Shown: positions 45,701-54,208, counted from the stretch's first letter. The stretch: 64,000 nt of DNA from Gloeothece verrucosa PCC 7822 (GCF_000147335.1 NC_014501.1:5696501-5760500), one strand, 5' to 3'. Notes: generated by a model from the sequence alone, not told the origin. Numbers and translations: made by a program.

Positions 45701-46716
45701 TGAGGATTGACGAGATTTTTAACACTACATTCGCTGATATTGCCGCACAGTTCTAGATGAGAAAATTGAAGGTCCATTAAAGAAGTCCATCCGTGAGCTA
45801 CGGTGTCTACAATAAATTCTCCACTCCAATCAGGATTAAAACGATAAATTGCTACGCGATCCCCTTTAATTAACTGTAGAACTTCGCCGGTAGTGGTTTG
45901 AAAAATCGTATTGAGGTCTAGTGAGCGTCGAATTTTGTTGATAATTGCGGCAATGGCTTGTTCTCGTTGAATTGAAGCGGCAAGTTGCTCAGATTGTCGT
46001 TGAAGTTGACCAATTTGTTCGGCTTGTTGTACCGCAATCCCTAAATGAAGGGCGATTTGTCTGACAAATTCAATCTCTCCATCTTGCCAGTGCCTCGGTT
46101 GGTAGCATTGATGAATACACAATAAACCCCAAAGTTCTTTTTCATTGAGTAAAGGAACCACTAAGTTAGCCCGGATGTTAAATTGCTTGAGCAGGTCCCG
46201 ATAACAGTCTTCTAGGGTGATCTGTTCAATGTCACTAAAGGTATGAATTCGTCCTTGCTGATATTTGTCTCGATGTTTTTGCTCAAAACAGAGGTCTTCA
46301 ATGGTAATGTTAAGGGCTGATGAGAGAGGGGGAAGAACATCTTCAGCCACAAATTCCCCGACAGTGCCCTGGGTTTTTGGCTTGAAACGAAAGATCGCCA
46401 CTCGATCGGCTTTGAGCAGTTGACGGACTTCTTGGGCTGTAGAATTAAAAATCGTGGTTAAATCGAGAGATTCTCTTATTTTGGCTATAACCGCCAATAA
46501 AGCTTTTTGTTGTTCAATTTGGCTTGATTTTAAATCATTAGTTTTCTCGAGTTGCTTAAAGCGTCTATGGAGTTCCGAGAATTGATGAGTTAACCGTCGC
46601 CAAATAGGCTTTGCTAATGGGGGTTTTCTAGACATAATTAACAAGAGAAGTTGACCGGGGCGGGTTAGGGTTGAAGCCTTCATTAAAAGCCCGCTCTTAA
46701 GGGGCGGAGTCTTCAT
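42766..46716 (-). CDS. Hybrid histidine kinase with four phytochrome-like GAF domains
   Basis: Four GAF domains (about residues 75-235, 260-425, 465-630 and 665-830) precede HisKA (EFLANMSHELRTPLNAILGF, phospho-His near residue 856), HATPase_c (LIGNGIKFTETGSV; GTGLGLPISQKFVELMGG), and a REC domain with phospho-Asp in WMDMRMPVLDGYQ near 1147 and a KPF lysine. A helical tail of about 100 residues follows. Each GAF has a Cys in the phytochrome/CBCR position: EDCYRD, SECYIK, SDCHLE and SACHLE, so bilin binding is possible but untested. A 25-bp palindromic repeat lies inside the REC part. The start is uncertain: ATG 46716 or ATG 46635 (MSRKPPLAKPIWRR). Confidence 0.88.
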   Translation of the reverse strand: MKTPPLKSGLLMKASTLTRPGQLLLLIMSRKPPLAKPIWRRLTHQFSELHRRFKQLEKTNDLKSSQIEQQKALLAVIAKIRESLDLTTIFNSTAQEVRQLLKADRVAIFRFKPKTQGTVGEFVAEDVLPPLSSALNITIEDLCFEQKHRDKYQQGRIHTFSDIEQITLEDCYRDLLKQFNIRANLVVPLLNEKELWGLLCIHQCYQPRHWQDGEIEFVRQIALHLGIAVQQAEQIGQLQRQSEQLAASIQREQAIAAIINKIRRSLDLNTIFQTTTGEVLQLIKGDRVAIYRFNPDWSGEFIVDTVAHGWTSLMDLQFSHLELCGNISECSVKNLVNPQLTDTYLKNTSGGFSQNDLFRVCNDIYNAGFSECYIKILEICQAKAYVIVAIYEGEKLWGLLATYQNSGLRHWEETEINFLVQIAAQLGVAIQQAELLAQTQQRSALLQTTLDTELQKRARELAQEAQQEKALAEVIDKIRNSLELATIFQTATREIRHLLGADRVGIFQFYASSGYQEGEFVSEDVIFPYSSVLAKKIQDRCFGEHHANYYQEGYVLAIPDIEQAGLSDCHLEILAEFQVKANLVLPLLKGNELWGLLCIHHCSTARSWQPQEIEFVRKIAIQLGVALQQAELLVQAQNRSTELQIALAQVELQKEQQAQVAQQERTLARVIERVRQTLDIDTIFESTTQELRQIFNCDRVVVYRFFPDWNGEFVYESLAEGWIPLIVGNTKTVWRDTYFQDTQASRYHNHETFAVDDIDQKKLSACHLELLKIFEIRAYLVAPVFVGEKLWGLLGAYQNRVPRHWEDSEISLLTRVGDQLGVALQQAELIEELKKAKERADAANQAKSEFLANMSHELRTPLNAILGFTQLLARDSSLNQKQQDFVGIIGRSGEHLLSLLNDVLEMSKIEAGRITLNENDFDLYRLLNILEEMFQLKAQSKNLQLIFHCDPDVPQYIKTDESKLRQVLINLIGNGIKFTETGSVMLRVRVSPENSQAILFEVEDTGPGIGTEELDILFQAFVQTVSGRKSQEGTGLGLPISQKFVELMGGNISVNSTLHKGSTFSFEIPVTHSESTRVSKPNQTHQIIGLAPSQPPYRILVADDKWESRLMLVNLLSPLGFQVREAENGQQAVEIWESWHPNLIWMDMRMPVLDGYQATRQIREKESLSAELVPHPSQNQRPTKIIALTASVLDTHKMTVVKAGCDDFVAKPFRKEKIFDKIAEHLGVRYHYQQSDAIGVSDSSRLENLRSEIQKMPAEWRKTLQSAVLSAREKRIDQLITQIPQQDSLLVKTLTSMLNKLAFDEILELINIEDEQ
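43187..43211 (-). repeat. 25-bp palindromic repeat inside the kinase REC domain
   Basis: On the minus strand this reads GTGCGGAACTCGTTCCGCAC followed by CCCAG, identical over 25 bp to 50652-50676. In the kinase frame it encodes AELVPHP, the same residues as in the DUF389 protein. Confidence 0.85.
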
Positions 46717-46882
46717 CAACCATATTAACCACTCCTGAGATCAAATGAGAGGAGTGATCCCCAAAAATTTATAAATAACTGCCCCCAAAGAAGGAACAAA
46801 TTTAGAATCTTTTCAGACCTTTGTTGCTAAAGATAATGGTTAAACACGTACAATATCAAAGTATTTGTAGTTGAATTAAGAT

Positions 46883-47428
46883 ATGTCTTTAGCTCCTTAC
46901 CCCATTATTCCTGAAGAACCTACCCGCTATAAAAAATATCGAACCCGTACAAGAAGCTCTCGTCGCCTGGGTAGGAATAAACGAGAGACTCATTTAACAA
47001 CCCTCGAAGGCTCTTCTCACAAGCGCCAACCCACTGTCGAGTCTCTCAAAAGTAGCTCGCGTATGATCTCCCCACAGTTACGCTTCATGTTACAGTTACA
47101 GAAAGTTTCCTCGGTGATCACTTTTTGTCTGATAGCCGCTACTCTGGGAATTTATGCTTGGACAGTTTATGTACCGCGCCTCTGGAGTAAGGAATACAGA
47201 AATTTAGAAACCTTACAACGTCATGAGCGGCATCTGACGGCAGCCAATGAAACGATCAAAAATCAATTGGCTCAACAAGCTGAAGAACCCAAAGCCGGTT
47301 TAATCAATCCTAAACCCGAGCAAGCGATTTTTCTGCCTCAAACCAATGAACCTGCCGTTCGGACAGCAACACCCAGCAATTCTGCTCAAAATAAACCTTT
47401 TATACCCGATTCTCCAGTATCTTATTAG
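46883..47428 (+). CDS. FtsL-like bitopic membrane protein upstream of ftsI
   Basis: The protein has a long basic N-terminal tail (about 1-70), one transmembrane segment (about 73-95, VSSVITFCLIAATLGIYAWTVY) and a periplasmic coiled coil (about 103-135, RNLETLQRHERHLTAANETI) with a proline-rich end. This topology and its place 229 bp upstream of ftsI match FtsL/DivIC-type divisome proteins. FtsL sequences are poorly conserved, so the call rests on layout and context. Confidence 0.6.
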   Translation: MSLAPYPIIPEEPTRYKKYRTRTRSSRRLGRNKRETHLTTLEGSSHKRQPTVESLKSSSRMISPQLRFMLQLQKVSSVITFCLIAATLGIYAWTVYVPRLWSKEYRNLETLQRHERHLTAANETIKNQLAQQAEEPKAGLINPKPEQAIFLPQTNEPAVRTATPSNSAQNKPFIPDSPVSY

Positions 47429-47601
47429 CTATACTTGTTATTAGTTACACAGTGGACCATCATGAGTGGGGAAATGGGTGTCCAGCAAAAGGTAGCCACT
47501 GTGCCTAGCGCGGAACACCGCCGCTCGAAAAACTCTCTTTGTTCGGCACTCTAACAGCAAGCGTAATCAATCACCAGTTACCCGTTTTCTCTTTTTTGAC
47601 T

Positions 47602-47625
47602 GTTCGGGTGTTCGGGTGTTCGGGT
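47602..47625 (+). repeat. 8-bp tandem repeat (GTTCGGGT, three copies)
   Basis: Three perfect copies of GTTCGGGT followed by GTTTC, between the FtsL-like gene and ftsI. Two copies of the same unit are at 11206-11221. Confidence 0.85.
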
Positions 47626-47657
47626 GTTTCTTAGTCCTTACTCCTTACTCCCTATTA

Positions 47658-49547
47658 ATGACTAATCCAAAAGCTAGACTCCAACAAGCCAGAAAAAGAG
47701 GTTCTTCTCCCTCAAATCGTTTGAAGGGCAAAAAAAGAAGACCCACTCAACCGTCAACAGAAAAAATCCGTTCGGCAAAACCGACCTCAACAAAAGGAAC
47801 TCGTGTTAAAAAACAGCCGCCCCCCCTACCTAAAGGGCGACTTTTCCTCGTGTGGGGACTATTAGTGTTGGGGATGTTTGGCTTGGGTTGGAGATTGTAT
47901 CAACTCCAGATTACCCAATCTGCCCAACTGGAAAAAAGAGCCAAACAGCAGCAGATGATGACCTTACGGCCTTACATTCCCCGGCGCTCAATTATCGATA
48001 GTCAAGGAAATGTATTAGCAACTGATCGCATCGTCTATACTCTTTATGCCCATCCGAAATTATTTTCTAAACCGCTACCCGAAGTAGCACAAGAGTTAGG
48101 GCCAATTCTTGAGCAAACGCCACAAGGGTTAACTCAACTGTTTAAAGAACGGGATACAGGCATCAAAGTAACGGACAATCTAAGCGAAGCCAATGCTACC
48201 AAAATTGAAGACCTCAGACTAGATGGGCTGGAATTACTGGAAAATTATGCTCGCTTTTACCCTCAAGAGCAAATAGCGGCTGATGTGGTGGGCTATGTGG
48301 ATCGCGACCACAAAGGTCAAGCAGGTTTAGAATTAGGTCAAAAACGCATCTTAGAACGGAATTTGTTAGATCTCTATATCAGAAGGGCCGGCAATGGGGC
48401 GATTATGCCGGCTTTTTTGCCTGATGCTAATCTCAGTTTTGATAGCTTACAACTGGAATTGACAATTGATTTACGCCTGCACAGAGCCGCCCGAGAGGCT
48501 TTACAACAGCAACTAAAAAAGTACAAGGCTAAACGGGGTGCTGTGATTGTGATGGATGCGACTGATGGTTCTCTGTTAGCCCTCGTTTGTGAGCCGACTT
48601 TTAATCCGAACGAATACTATAAGTCTAAAGTTGAACTGTTTAAAAATTGGAGTGTGTCTGATCTTTATGAACCGGGATCGACCTTTAAACCGCTCAATGT
48701 TGCACTGGCTCTTGATGCGGGCGTGATTAAACCTGATACTTATGTTAATGACTCGGGGCTGGCGGTGGTAGACGGTTGGCGAATTTATAACGCCAGTAAA
48801 ACCGGCAATGGCACGATCAATATTGCTAAGGTGCTGCAAGTCTCTAGTAATGTGGGCATGATTCAGATTATGAATCGTTTGAGTGCCAAAGATTATTATC
48901 AGCGCCTACAAAAGTTAGGGATCAATGAAAAATCGGGGATCGATTTGCCTGGAGAAGCGACAGGAAATCTCAAAAGTGAGGAGCTTTTTACCGCTAGAGC
49001 CATTGAACCGGCAGTAACCGCCTTTGGGCAAGGGTTTTCTCTTACGCCCATTAAGTTAGTTCAACTTCACGGCGCTTTAGCCAATGGAGGAAAGTTAGTA
49101 ACGCCTCATGTGGTTAAGGGTTTAGCCGATGCACAGGGCCATTTACACTGGAAACCTGATTATCCGATCAGAACGGTTTTTTCCCCACAAGCGAGTCAGG
49201 CAGTGGTGAAAATGATGGAAACAGTGGTGACTGATGGCTCAGGAGAAGCGGCTCAAATTCCTTATTATCGCCTTGGCGGCAAAACAGGAACCGCTCAAAA
49301 AGCCGGGGCGAGAGGCGGCTATATTCCCAATGCTAAAATTACCAGTTTTGTGGCTATTTTTCCGGTGGATAAACCTCGTTATGTGGTGTTGACGGTGGTG
49401 GATGAACCTCAAGGAGGTAATACCTTTGGTTCTACGGTAGCCGCACCTATTGCTAAATCGGTGATCGAGGCGTTAATTTCCCTTGAAGGAATTCCTCCCT
49501 CTAAAGGAGGTAAGCCGCTTGCCCCGAAGAAAAATAAAGTTGATTAA
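47658..49547 (+). CDS. ftsI: Peptidoglycan D,D-transpeptidase FtsI (PBP2/PBP3 class B)
   Basis: A class B penicillin-binding protein that cross-links septal peptidoglycan. A basic cytoplasmic tail is followed by one membrane helix (about 58-78, FLVWGLLVLGMFGLGWRLYQ), the PBP dimerisation domain (PRRSIIDSQGNVLATD) and the transpeptidase domain with catalytic GSTFKPLNVALAL near residue 340, SSN near 396 and GGKTGTAQKAG near 539. The frame is open from 47616, but those first residues lie in repeat-rich DNA; the ATG at 47658 is the start. It follows the FtsL-like gene on the same strand. Confidence 0.93.
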   Translation: MTNPKARLQQARKRGSSPSNRLKGKKRRPTQPSTEKIRSAKPTSTKGTRVKKQPPPLPKGRLFLVWGLLVLGMFGLGWRLYQLQITQSAQLEKRAKQQQMMTLRPYIPRRSIIDSQGNVLATDRIVYTLYAHPKLFSKPLPEVAQELGPILEQTPQGLTQLFKERDTGIKVTDNLSEANATKIEDLRLDGLELLENYARFYPQEQIAADVVGYVDRDHKGQAGLELGQKRILERNLLDLYIRRAGNGAIMPAFLPDANLSFDSLQLELTIDLRLHRAAREALQQQLKKYKAKRGAVIVMDATDGSLLALVCEPTFNPNEYYKSKVELFKNWSVSDLYEPGSTFKPLNVALALDAGVIKPDTYVNDSGLAVVDGWRIYNASKTGNGTINIAKVLQVSSNVGMIQIMNRLSAKDYYQRLQKLGINEKSGIDLPGEATGNLKSEELFTARAIEPAVTAFGQGFSLTPIKLVQLHGALANGGKLVTPHVVKGLADAQGHLHWKPDYPIRTVFSPQASQAVVKMMETVVTDGSGEAAQIPYYRLGGKTGTAQKAGARGGYIPNAKITSFVAIFPVDKPRYVVLTVVDEPQGGNTFGSTVAAPIAKSVIEALISLEGIPPSKGGKPLAPKKNKVD

Positions 49548-49570
49548 AAATTATTTTATTCTTCTTCATT

Positions 49571-50683
49571 ATGTCCGCAGAAATTAACTCAAAACCACAA
49601 AAAAAAGCCACTAAAACCCTCGAACAACTTTATCAAGAGTTATTCGCCGATGCTGAATTGAATACAAATTTTTTAGTTTTGGCAGTCAGTGCTTGTATTA
49701 TTGCGACTTTGGGATTATTGATGAATAGTACCGGTGTGATTATCGGAGCAATGATAGTTGCACCTTTAATGATGCCTTTAAGGGGTTTGGCATTGGGAGC
49801 TTTAGAAGCGGATATAAAATTGTTAGCTCGCAGTTTAATGACGTTAGGAATCGCTACTTTAGTTTCTATTTTAATTTCCGGTTTAGTGGGGAAAATTTTT
49901 GGGGTGCCGGCTCTTTCTTTTGGTTCAGAAATTTTAGCTCGTACTCAACCTAATTTAGCGGATTTAGGAGTAGCACTGGCAGCCGGCGGAGTTTGCGGCT
50001 TTGCGAAAATTCGTCCCCAAATTAGCGATGCTGTGGCAGGAACGGCTATTGCTGTTGCTTTAATGCCTCCTTTATGTGTGGTGGGAATTAGTCTTTCTCA
50101 AGCAGATTTAGGAGCGGCTGGAGGGGCTTTTTTATTATATTTAACGAATTTTTTAGGAATTACTTTAGCTTGTATGCTCGTGTATATTTGGGGCGGATAC
50201 TCCTTTAATTTTAGAAAAACGAGTGTGGCTTTATTATGGTTAATTTCTTTAACAGTCGTATTAATATTTCCCTTATTTTTTAGTTTTGTTAATCTGATTC
50301 AACAAAAAAGATTGGAAGGAATTCTTAAAGAACTTCTTCGCTCAGAAACCATTACTTTTGGACAGCAAGCCCAATTGAGTAAGCTCAATGTCCAATGGAG
50401 TTTACCTTGGAGTAAAAAGCCTTCTCAACTGACTTTATTTGTTTTAAGAATTTCTGATCAACCGGCTTTGACTGTCAACCAAATCAGAAAAGTAGAAAAA
50501 TTTCTAGCTGAAAAATTACATCAAAGCTTTAAAATTACTGTTTTTGTGATTCCCTACCAAAAAATTTCTGATGATCCAACTCAATCTGAGTTGTCAGGAG
50601 TTGAACAACTTAATCGGATAGAACCATCAGAGGAAAAGACCCTAAATAATGGTGCGGAACTCGTTCCGCACCCCAGGCAATAA
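49571..50683 (+). CDS. DUF389 (TIGR00341) membrane protein
   Basis: The 370-residue protein has about six membrane segments and the family's conserved glycine- and proline-rich parts: LGLLMNSTGVIIGAMIVAPL, MMPLRGLALGALEAD, GVCGFAKIRPQISDAVAGTA and ALMPPLCVVGI. The C-terminal soluble domain is of the ferredoxin-fold type. The function of DUF389 is not established. Its last ten codons contain a 25-bp palindromic repeat that also occurs in the kinase at 42766-46716. It starts 23 bp after ftsI, so it may be co-transcribed. Confidence 0.85.
   Translation: MSAEINSKPQKKATKTLEQLYQELFADAELNTNFLVLAVSACIIATLGLLMNSTGVIIGAMIVAPLMMPLRGLALGALEADIKLLARSLMTLGIATLVSILISGLVGKIFGVPALSFGSEILARTQPNLADLGVALAAGGVCGFAKIRPQISDAVAGTAIAVALMPPLCVVGISLSQADLGAAGGAFLLYLTNFLGITLACMLVYIWGGYSFNFRKTSVALLWLISLTVVLIFPLFFSFVNLIQQKRLEGILKELLRSETITFGQQAQLSKLNVQWSLPWSKKPSQLTLFVLRISDQPALTVNQIRKVEKFLAEKLHQSFKITVFVIPYQKISDDPTQSELSGVEQLNRIEPSEEKTLNNGAELVPHPRQ
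50652..50676 (+). repeat. 25-bp palindromic repeat inside the DUF389 gene
   Basis: GTGCGGAACTCGTTCCGCAC followed by CCCAG. A near-perfect palindrome encoding AELVPHP in the last codons of the DUF389 gene (NNGAELVPHPRQ, then stop). Confidence 0.85.
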
Positions 50684-50965
50684 GCGGGATCTTTGTTGAC
50701 ATTTTCTGAGGCGTGAATATCTAGTATTCATCAAGAGTTTTAATCGTTATTGCTTATAATACAAGGATTATTAATTTGCCACTATTAATAAATTTTATTA
50801 ATAATTATTCAAAAGTGCTATCAGATTTGAAGCAGCAACTCCCAAACCCTTATGATTTCAAGCCTAGTGGAGTTTTTACCCTGAATTGGTTAGCCGCTAC
50901 ACTAGACAGAACAACAAGCTAAGGATAACTTAAGAATAATTTCACTATCTTATATAGTTGGATAA

Positions 50966-51895
50966 ATGAGAATCCTTGTTACGGGCGGTGCTGGTTTTAT
51001 CGGTTCCCATCTAATTGATCGGTTGATGGAAGAAGGACATGAAGTCCTCTGCTTAGATAACTTTTATACAGGCCATAAGCGGAATATCCTCAAATGGCTG
51101 GATCATCCCTATTTTGAATTGGTGCGGCATGATATCACTGAACCGATTCGCTTAGAAGTGGAGCAAGTTTATCATCTAGCTTGTCCGGCTTCTCCAGTGC
51201 ATTATCAGTCTAATCCAGTCAAAACCATTAAAACCAATGTAATTGGAACTTTATATATGTTAGGGTTGGCCAAACGGGTTAACGCCAGATTCTTATTAGC
51301 TTCTACTTCTGAAGTATATGGCGATCCAGATGTGCATCCCCAAACCGAAGAATATCGAGGTAATGTCAATTGTATCGGGCCGCGTGCTTGTTACGACGAA
51401 GGAAAGCGAGTGGCTGAAACCCTAGCCTTTGAATATTATCGAGAACATAAACTAGATATACGGGTAGCCCGAATTTTTAACACTTACGGGCCTCGTATGC
51501 AAGAAAATGATGGACGTGTCGTCAGTAATTTTATCGTCCAAGCACTTAAAGGAGAACCCTTAACTGTTTATGGGGATGGCTCTCAAACCCGCAGTTTCTG
51601 CTATGTTTCTGATTTAGTAGATGGGTTAATACGATTGATGAATGGTCCGTATGTCGGACCAGTAAATTTAGGGAATCCCGGTGAATATACTATTCTCGAA
51701 TTAGCTCAAATGATCCAAAATAGAATTAATCCGGATAGCGAGCTAGTTTATAAACCACTACCGGAAGATGATCCTAAACAACGACAACCTGATATTACCC
51801 GGGCTAAAAATTGGTTGGGTTGGGAACCTAAAGTTCCTCTAGCAGAAGGACTACAATTAACCATTGAAGATTTTCAACAACGTTTAGGGAAATAA
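50966..51895 (+). CDS. uxs: UDP-glucuronic acid decarboxylase (UDP-xylose synthase)
   Basis: An extended short-chain dehydrogenase that converts UDP-glucuronate to UDP-xylose with bound NAD. The NAD loop TGGAGFIGSHLIDRL is at residues 7-21, STSEVYGDP near 112, and the catalytic YDEGK near 142. The EYRGNVNCIGPRACYDEGKR stretch with RIFNTYGPRM matches UXS enzymes more closely than plain epimerases. At 309 residues it is the normal length. It is followed 79 bp later by ugd, which makes its substrate. Confidence 0.9.
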   Translation: MRILVTGGAGFIGSHLIDRLMEEGHEVLCLDNFYTGHKRNILKWLDHPYFELVRHDITEPIRLEVEQVYHLACPASPVHYQSNPVKTIKTNVIGTLYMLGLAKRVNARFLLASTSEVYGDPDVHPQTEEYRGNVNCIGPRACYDEGKRVAETLAFEYYREHKLDIRVARIFNTYGPRMQENDGRVVSNFIVQALKGEPLTVYGDGSQTRSFCYVSDLVDGLIRLMNGPYVGPVNLGNPGEYTILELAQMIQNRINPDSELVYKPLPEDDPKQRQPDITRAKNWLGWEPKVPLAEGLQLTIEDFQQRLGK

Positions 51896-51974
51896 GTTTG
51901 GCGATTTTCCTCATGGTTTCACGTGAGGCTAAACTATCAACAATGACCGTTTAAATAGAGAAGAGGTAAAATTC

Positions 51975-53369
51975 ATGCGAGTTTGTGTTATTGGTACAGG
52001 ATATGTTGGGTTAGTGACAGGAGTTTGTTTAGCCCATATTGGTCATCATGTTATTTGTGTAGACAATAATGTCGAAAAGGTTAAATTAATGAAATCCGGT
52101 CAGTCTCCTATTTTTGAACCTGGCCTATCTGAATTGATGCAAGAAAATTCTCAAGCCGGACGCTTAGAATTTACCTCAGACCTAGCAGAGGGAGTCGAAC
52201 ACGGAGATATTCTTTTTATTGCAGTAGGAACTCCGGCTTTACCCACTGGAGAAAGTGATACGCGCTATGTCGAAGCAGTGGCCAGAGGAATTGGGGCGCA
52301 TCTCAATGGCGGTTACAAAGTCATCGTTAATAAGTCGACTGTTCCTATCGGTTCTGGTGACTGGGTGAGAATGATTGTCCTTGATGGAATGGCAGAACGG
52401 AAAAAAACGCCGATAACCGTAGGCGGAGGAGAGGAAGTTAATCGACTGATTGAACAAAGTCCGGCTAATTTTGATGTGGTCAGTAACCCCGAGTTTCTAC
52501 GGGAAGGTTCAGCCGTTTATGATACCTTTAACCCTGATCGTATCGTATTAGGCAGCAATAGTAAAAAAGCTATCGAAATGATGCAGGAACTCTATGCTCC
52601 CCTAGTAGAACGTAAGTTTGGGGAAGATCCTTCTCTTCCTCCTGTGCCGGTGGTGGTGACAGACCTCAGTTCAGCAGAAATGATTAAGTATGCGGCTAAT
52701 GCTTTCCTCGCCACGAAAATTAGTTTTATTAATGAGGTAGCCAATATTTGTGACCGTGTTGGGGCTGATGTGACTCAAGTAGGTCAAGGAATTGGCTTAG
52801 ATTCTCGCATTGGGAATAAGTTTTTAAACGCTGGTATTGGTTGGGGCGGTTCTTGTTTTCCCAAGGATGTTTCCGCTTTAATTCATACCGCTAATGATTA
52901 TGGTTATGAAACCGAATTACTCAAAGCGGCTGTTAGTGTTAATCAACGTCAGCGTTTAATTGTTCTAGAAAAACTGCAACACGAATTAAAAATTCTTAAA
53001 GGAAAAACAGTCGGCTTATTAGGTCTGACGTTTAAGCCTGATACTGATGATATGCGGGATGCTCCTTCTTTGAGTTTAATTGAGCAACTGAACCGCCTAG
53101 GAGCCAGAATTAAAGCTTATGATCCGATTGTGTCTCAATCTGGCTTAAGTCATGGTTTATCTAATGTTATTATCGAAACTAACCCAGAAATGTTGGCTGA
53201 TAAATGTGATGCCTTAGTTTTGGTAACCGAGTGGAAAGAGTTTCTTGCTCTCGACTATACTAAGATGTCAAACCTGATGATTAATCCTGTGATTATTGAT
53301 GGTCGTAATTTCTTAGATCGAGAAAAATTAGAAAGCATTGGGTTCCGTTATATCGGTATTGGACGGTAA
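51975..53369 (+). CDS. ugd: UDP-glucose 6-dehydrogenase
   Basis: Oxidises UDP-glucose to UDP-glucuronate with two NAD. The N-terminal Rossmann loop is VIGTGYVGLVTGVCLA, the catalytic cysteine lies in GWGGSCFPKD near residue 293, and a C-terminal UDP-binding domain has LLGLTFKPDTDDMRDAPSL. AGAGG stands eight bases before the ATG. With uxs upstream, the pair leads from UDP-glucose to UDP-xylose for cell-surface polysaccharide. Confidence 0.95.
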   Translation: MRVCVIGTGYVGLVTGVCLAHIGHHVICVDNNVEKVKLMKSGQSPIFEPGLSELMQENSQAGRLEFTSDLAEGVEHGDILFIAVGTPALPTGESDTRYVEAVARGIGAHLNGGYKVIVNKSTVPIGSGDWVRMIVLDGMAERKKTPITVGGGEEVNRLIEQSPANFDVVSNPEFLREGSAVYDTFNPDRIVLGSNSKKAIEMMQELYAPLVERKFGEDPSLPPVPVVVTDLSSAEMIKYAANAFLATKISFINEVANICDRVGADVTQVGQGIGLDSRIGNKFLNAGIGWGGSCFPKDVSALIHTANDYGYETELLKAAVSVNQRQRLIVLEKLQHELKILKGKTVGLLGLTFKPDTDDMRDAPSLSLIEQLNRLGARIKAYDPIVSQSGLSHGLSNVIIETNPEMLADKCDALVLVTEWKEFLALDYTKMSNLMINPVIIDGRNFLDREKLESIGFRYIGIGR

Positions 53370-53406
53370 TTTCCTAACGATCACTTAAAAATTGTGTAAT
53401 GTGCTT

Positions 53407-53434
53407 AGAGACGCTCTCGATAACGTCTCTATTT
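53407..53434. terminator. Terminator between convergent ugd and amino-acid ABC genes
   Basis: AGAGACG at 53407-53413 pairs perfectly with CGTCTCT at 53424-53430, then ATTTTC. It is 37 bp after ugd and 19 bp before the end of the convergent ABC gene, so it may serve both. Confidence 0.7.
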
Positions 53435-53452
53435 TCTCTTGGGTTGCCCGCG

Positions 53453-54208
53453 TTAATTCGGGTTTAGGCGGCTTAAGAACGCTTTTAAGCGCTCACTTTG
53501 GGGGTTTGTAAAGACTTTTTTCGGGTCGCCTTGTTCTTCAATGACTCCTCGATTAAAGAATAACACTAGATTGGAGACTTCCCGAGCAAACTGCATCTCA
53601 TGAGTGACCACTACCATCGTCATGCCTTCTTGTGCTAAAGTTCGCATAACGGTTAATACTTCCCCGACTAATTCCGGATCTAAAGCGCTTGTGGGTTCGT
53701 CAAAGAGGATCACCTCTGGTTTCATACACAAACTACGCGCAATGGCAACTCGTTGTTTTTGTCCTCCTGAAAGTTGATCAGGATAATAGTGGGCTTTATC
53801 CCCTAACCCAACTTTGTCGAGATACAATAAAGCTTGTTGTTTACATTCAGAAGAAGAAGATTTTAAGACTTTTTGGGGAGCAAGCATTAAGTTTTCTAAC
53901 ACTGTTAAATGAGGAAAAAGGTTAAAGTGTTGAAACACCATGCTGACTTTACTTCTCAACTGCCGCAACACTTTTTGATTGATGCGAGGTGAAGCCATAT
54001 CTACCCCCAACACCTCTAAGCGTCCCCCGTTGATGGTTTCTAGACGGTTGAGACAACGCAAAAAGGTACTTTTTCCGCATCCAGACGGACCAATCACAGA
54101 AACCACATCGCCTTTATGAAGTGTGCCGGTTACGCCTTTTAGCACTTCTAATGATCCGTAGCTTTTGCGGAGATTTTCACAAACTATAATGGGAATATTA
54201 TCGGGCAT
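53453..54208 (-). CDS. Polar/basic amino-acid ABC transporter ATPase (GlnQ/BgtA-like)
   Basis: A 251-residue ABC ATPase of the polar amino-acid group. Walker A VIGPSGCGKSTFLRCLN (about residues 36-52), signature LSGGQKQRVAIARSL (about 145), Walker B VILFDEPTSALDPELV (about 165) and H-loop VVVTHEMQFA (about 200). In Synechocystis the equivalent BgtA works with the fused binding-protein/permease BgtB. Here the BgtB-like gene is divergent, 173 bp away, so a shared control region is probable. Confidence 0.9.
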   Translation of the reverse strand: MPDNIPIIVCENLRKSYGSLEVLKGVTGTLHKGDVVSVIGPSGCGKSTFLRCLNRLETINGGRLEVLGVDMASPRINQKVLRQLRSKVSMVFQHFNLFPHLTVLENLMLAPQKVLKSSSSECKQQALLYLDKVGLGDKAHYYPDQLSGGQKQRVAIARSLCMKPEVILFDEPTSALDPELVGEVLTVMRTLAQEGMTMVVVTHEMQFAREVSNLVLFFNRGVIEEQGDPKKVFTNPQSERLKAFLSRLNPN

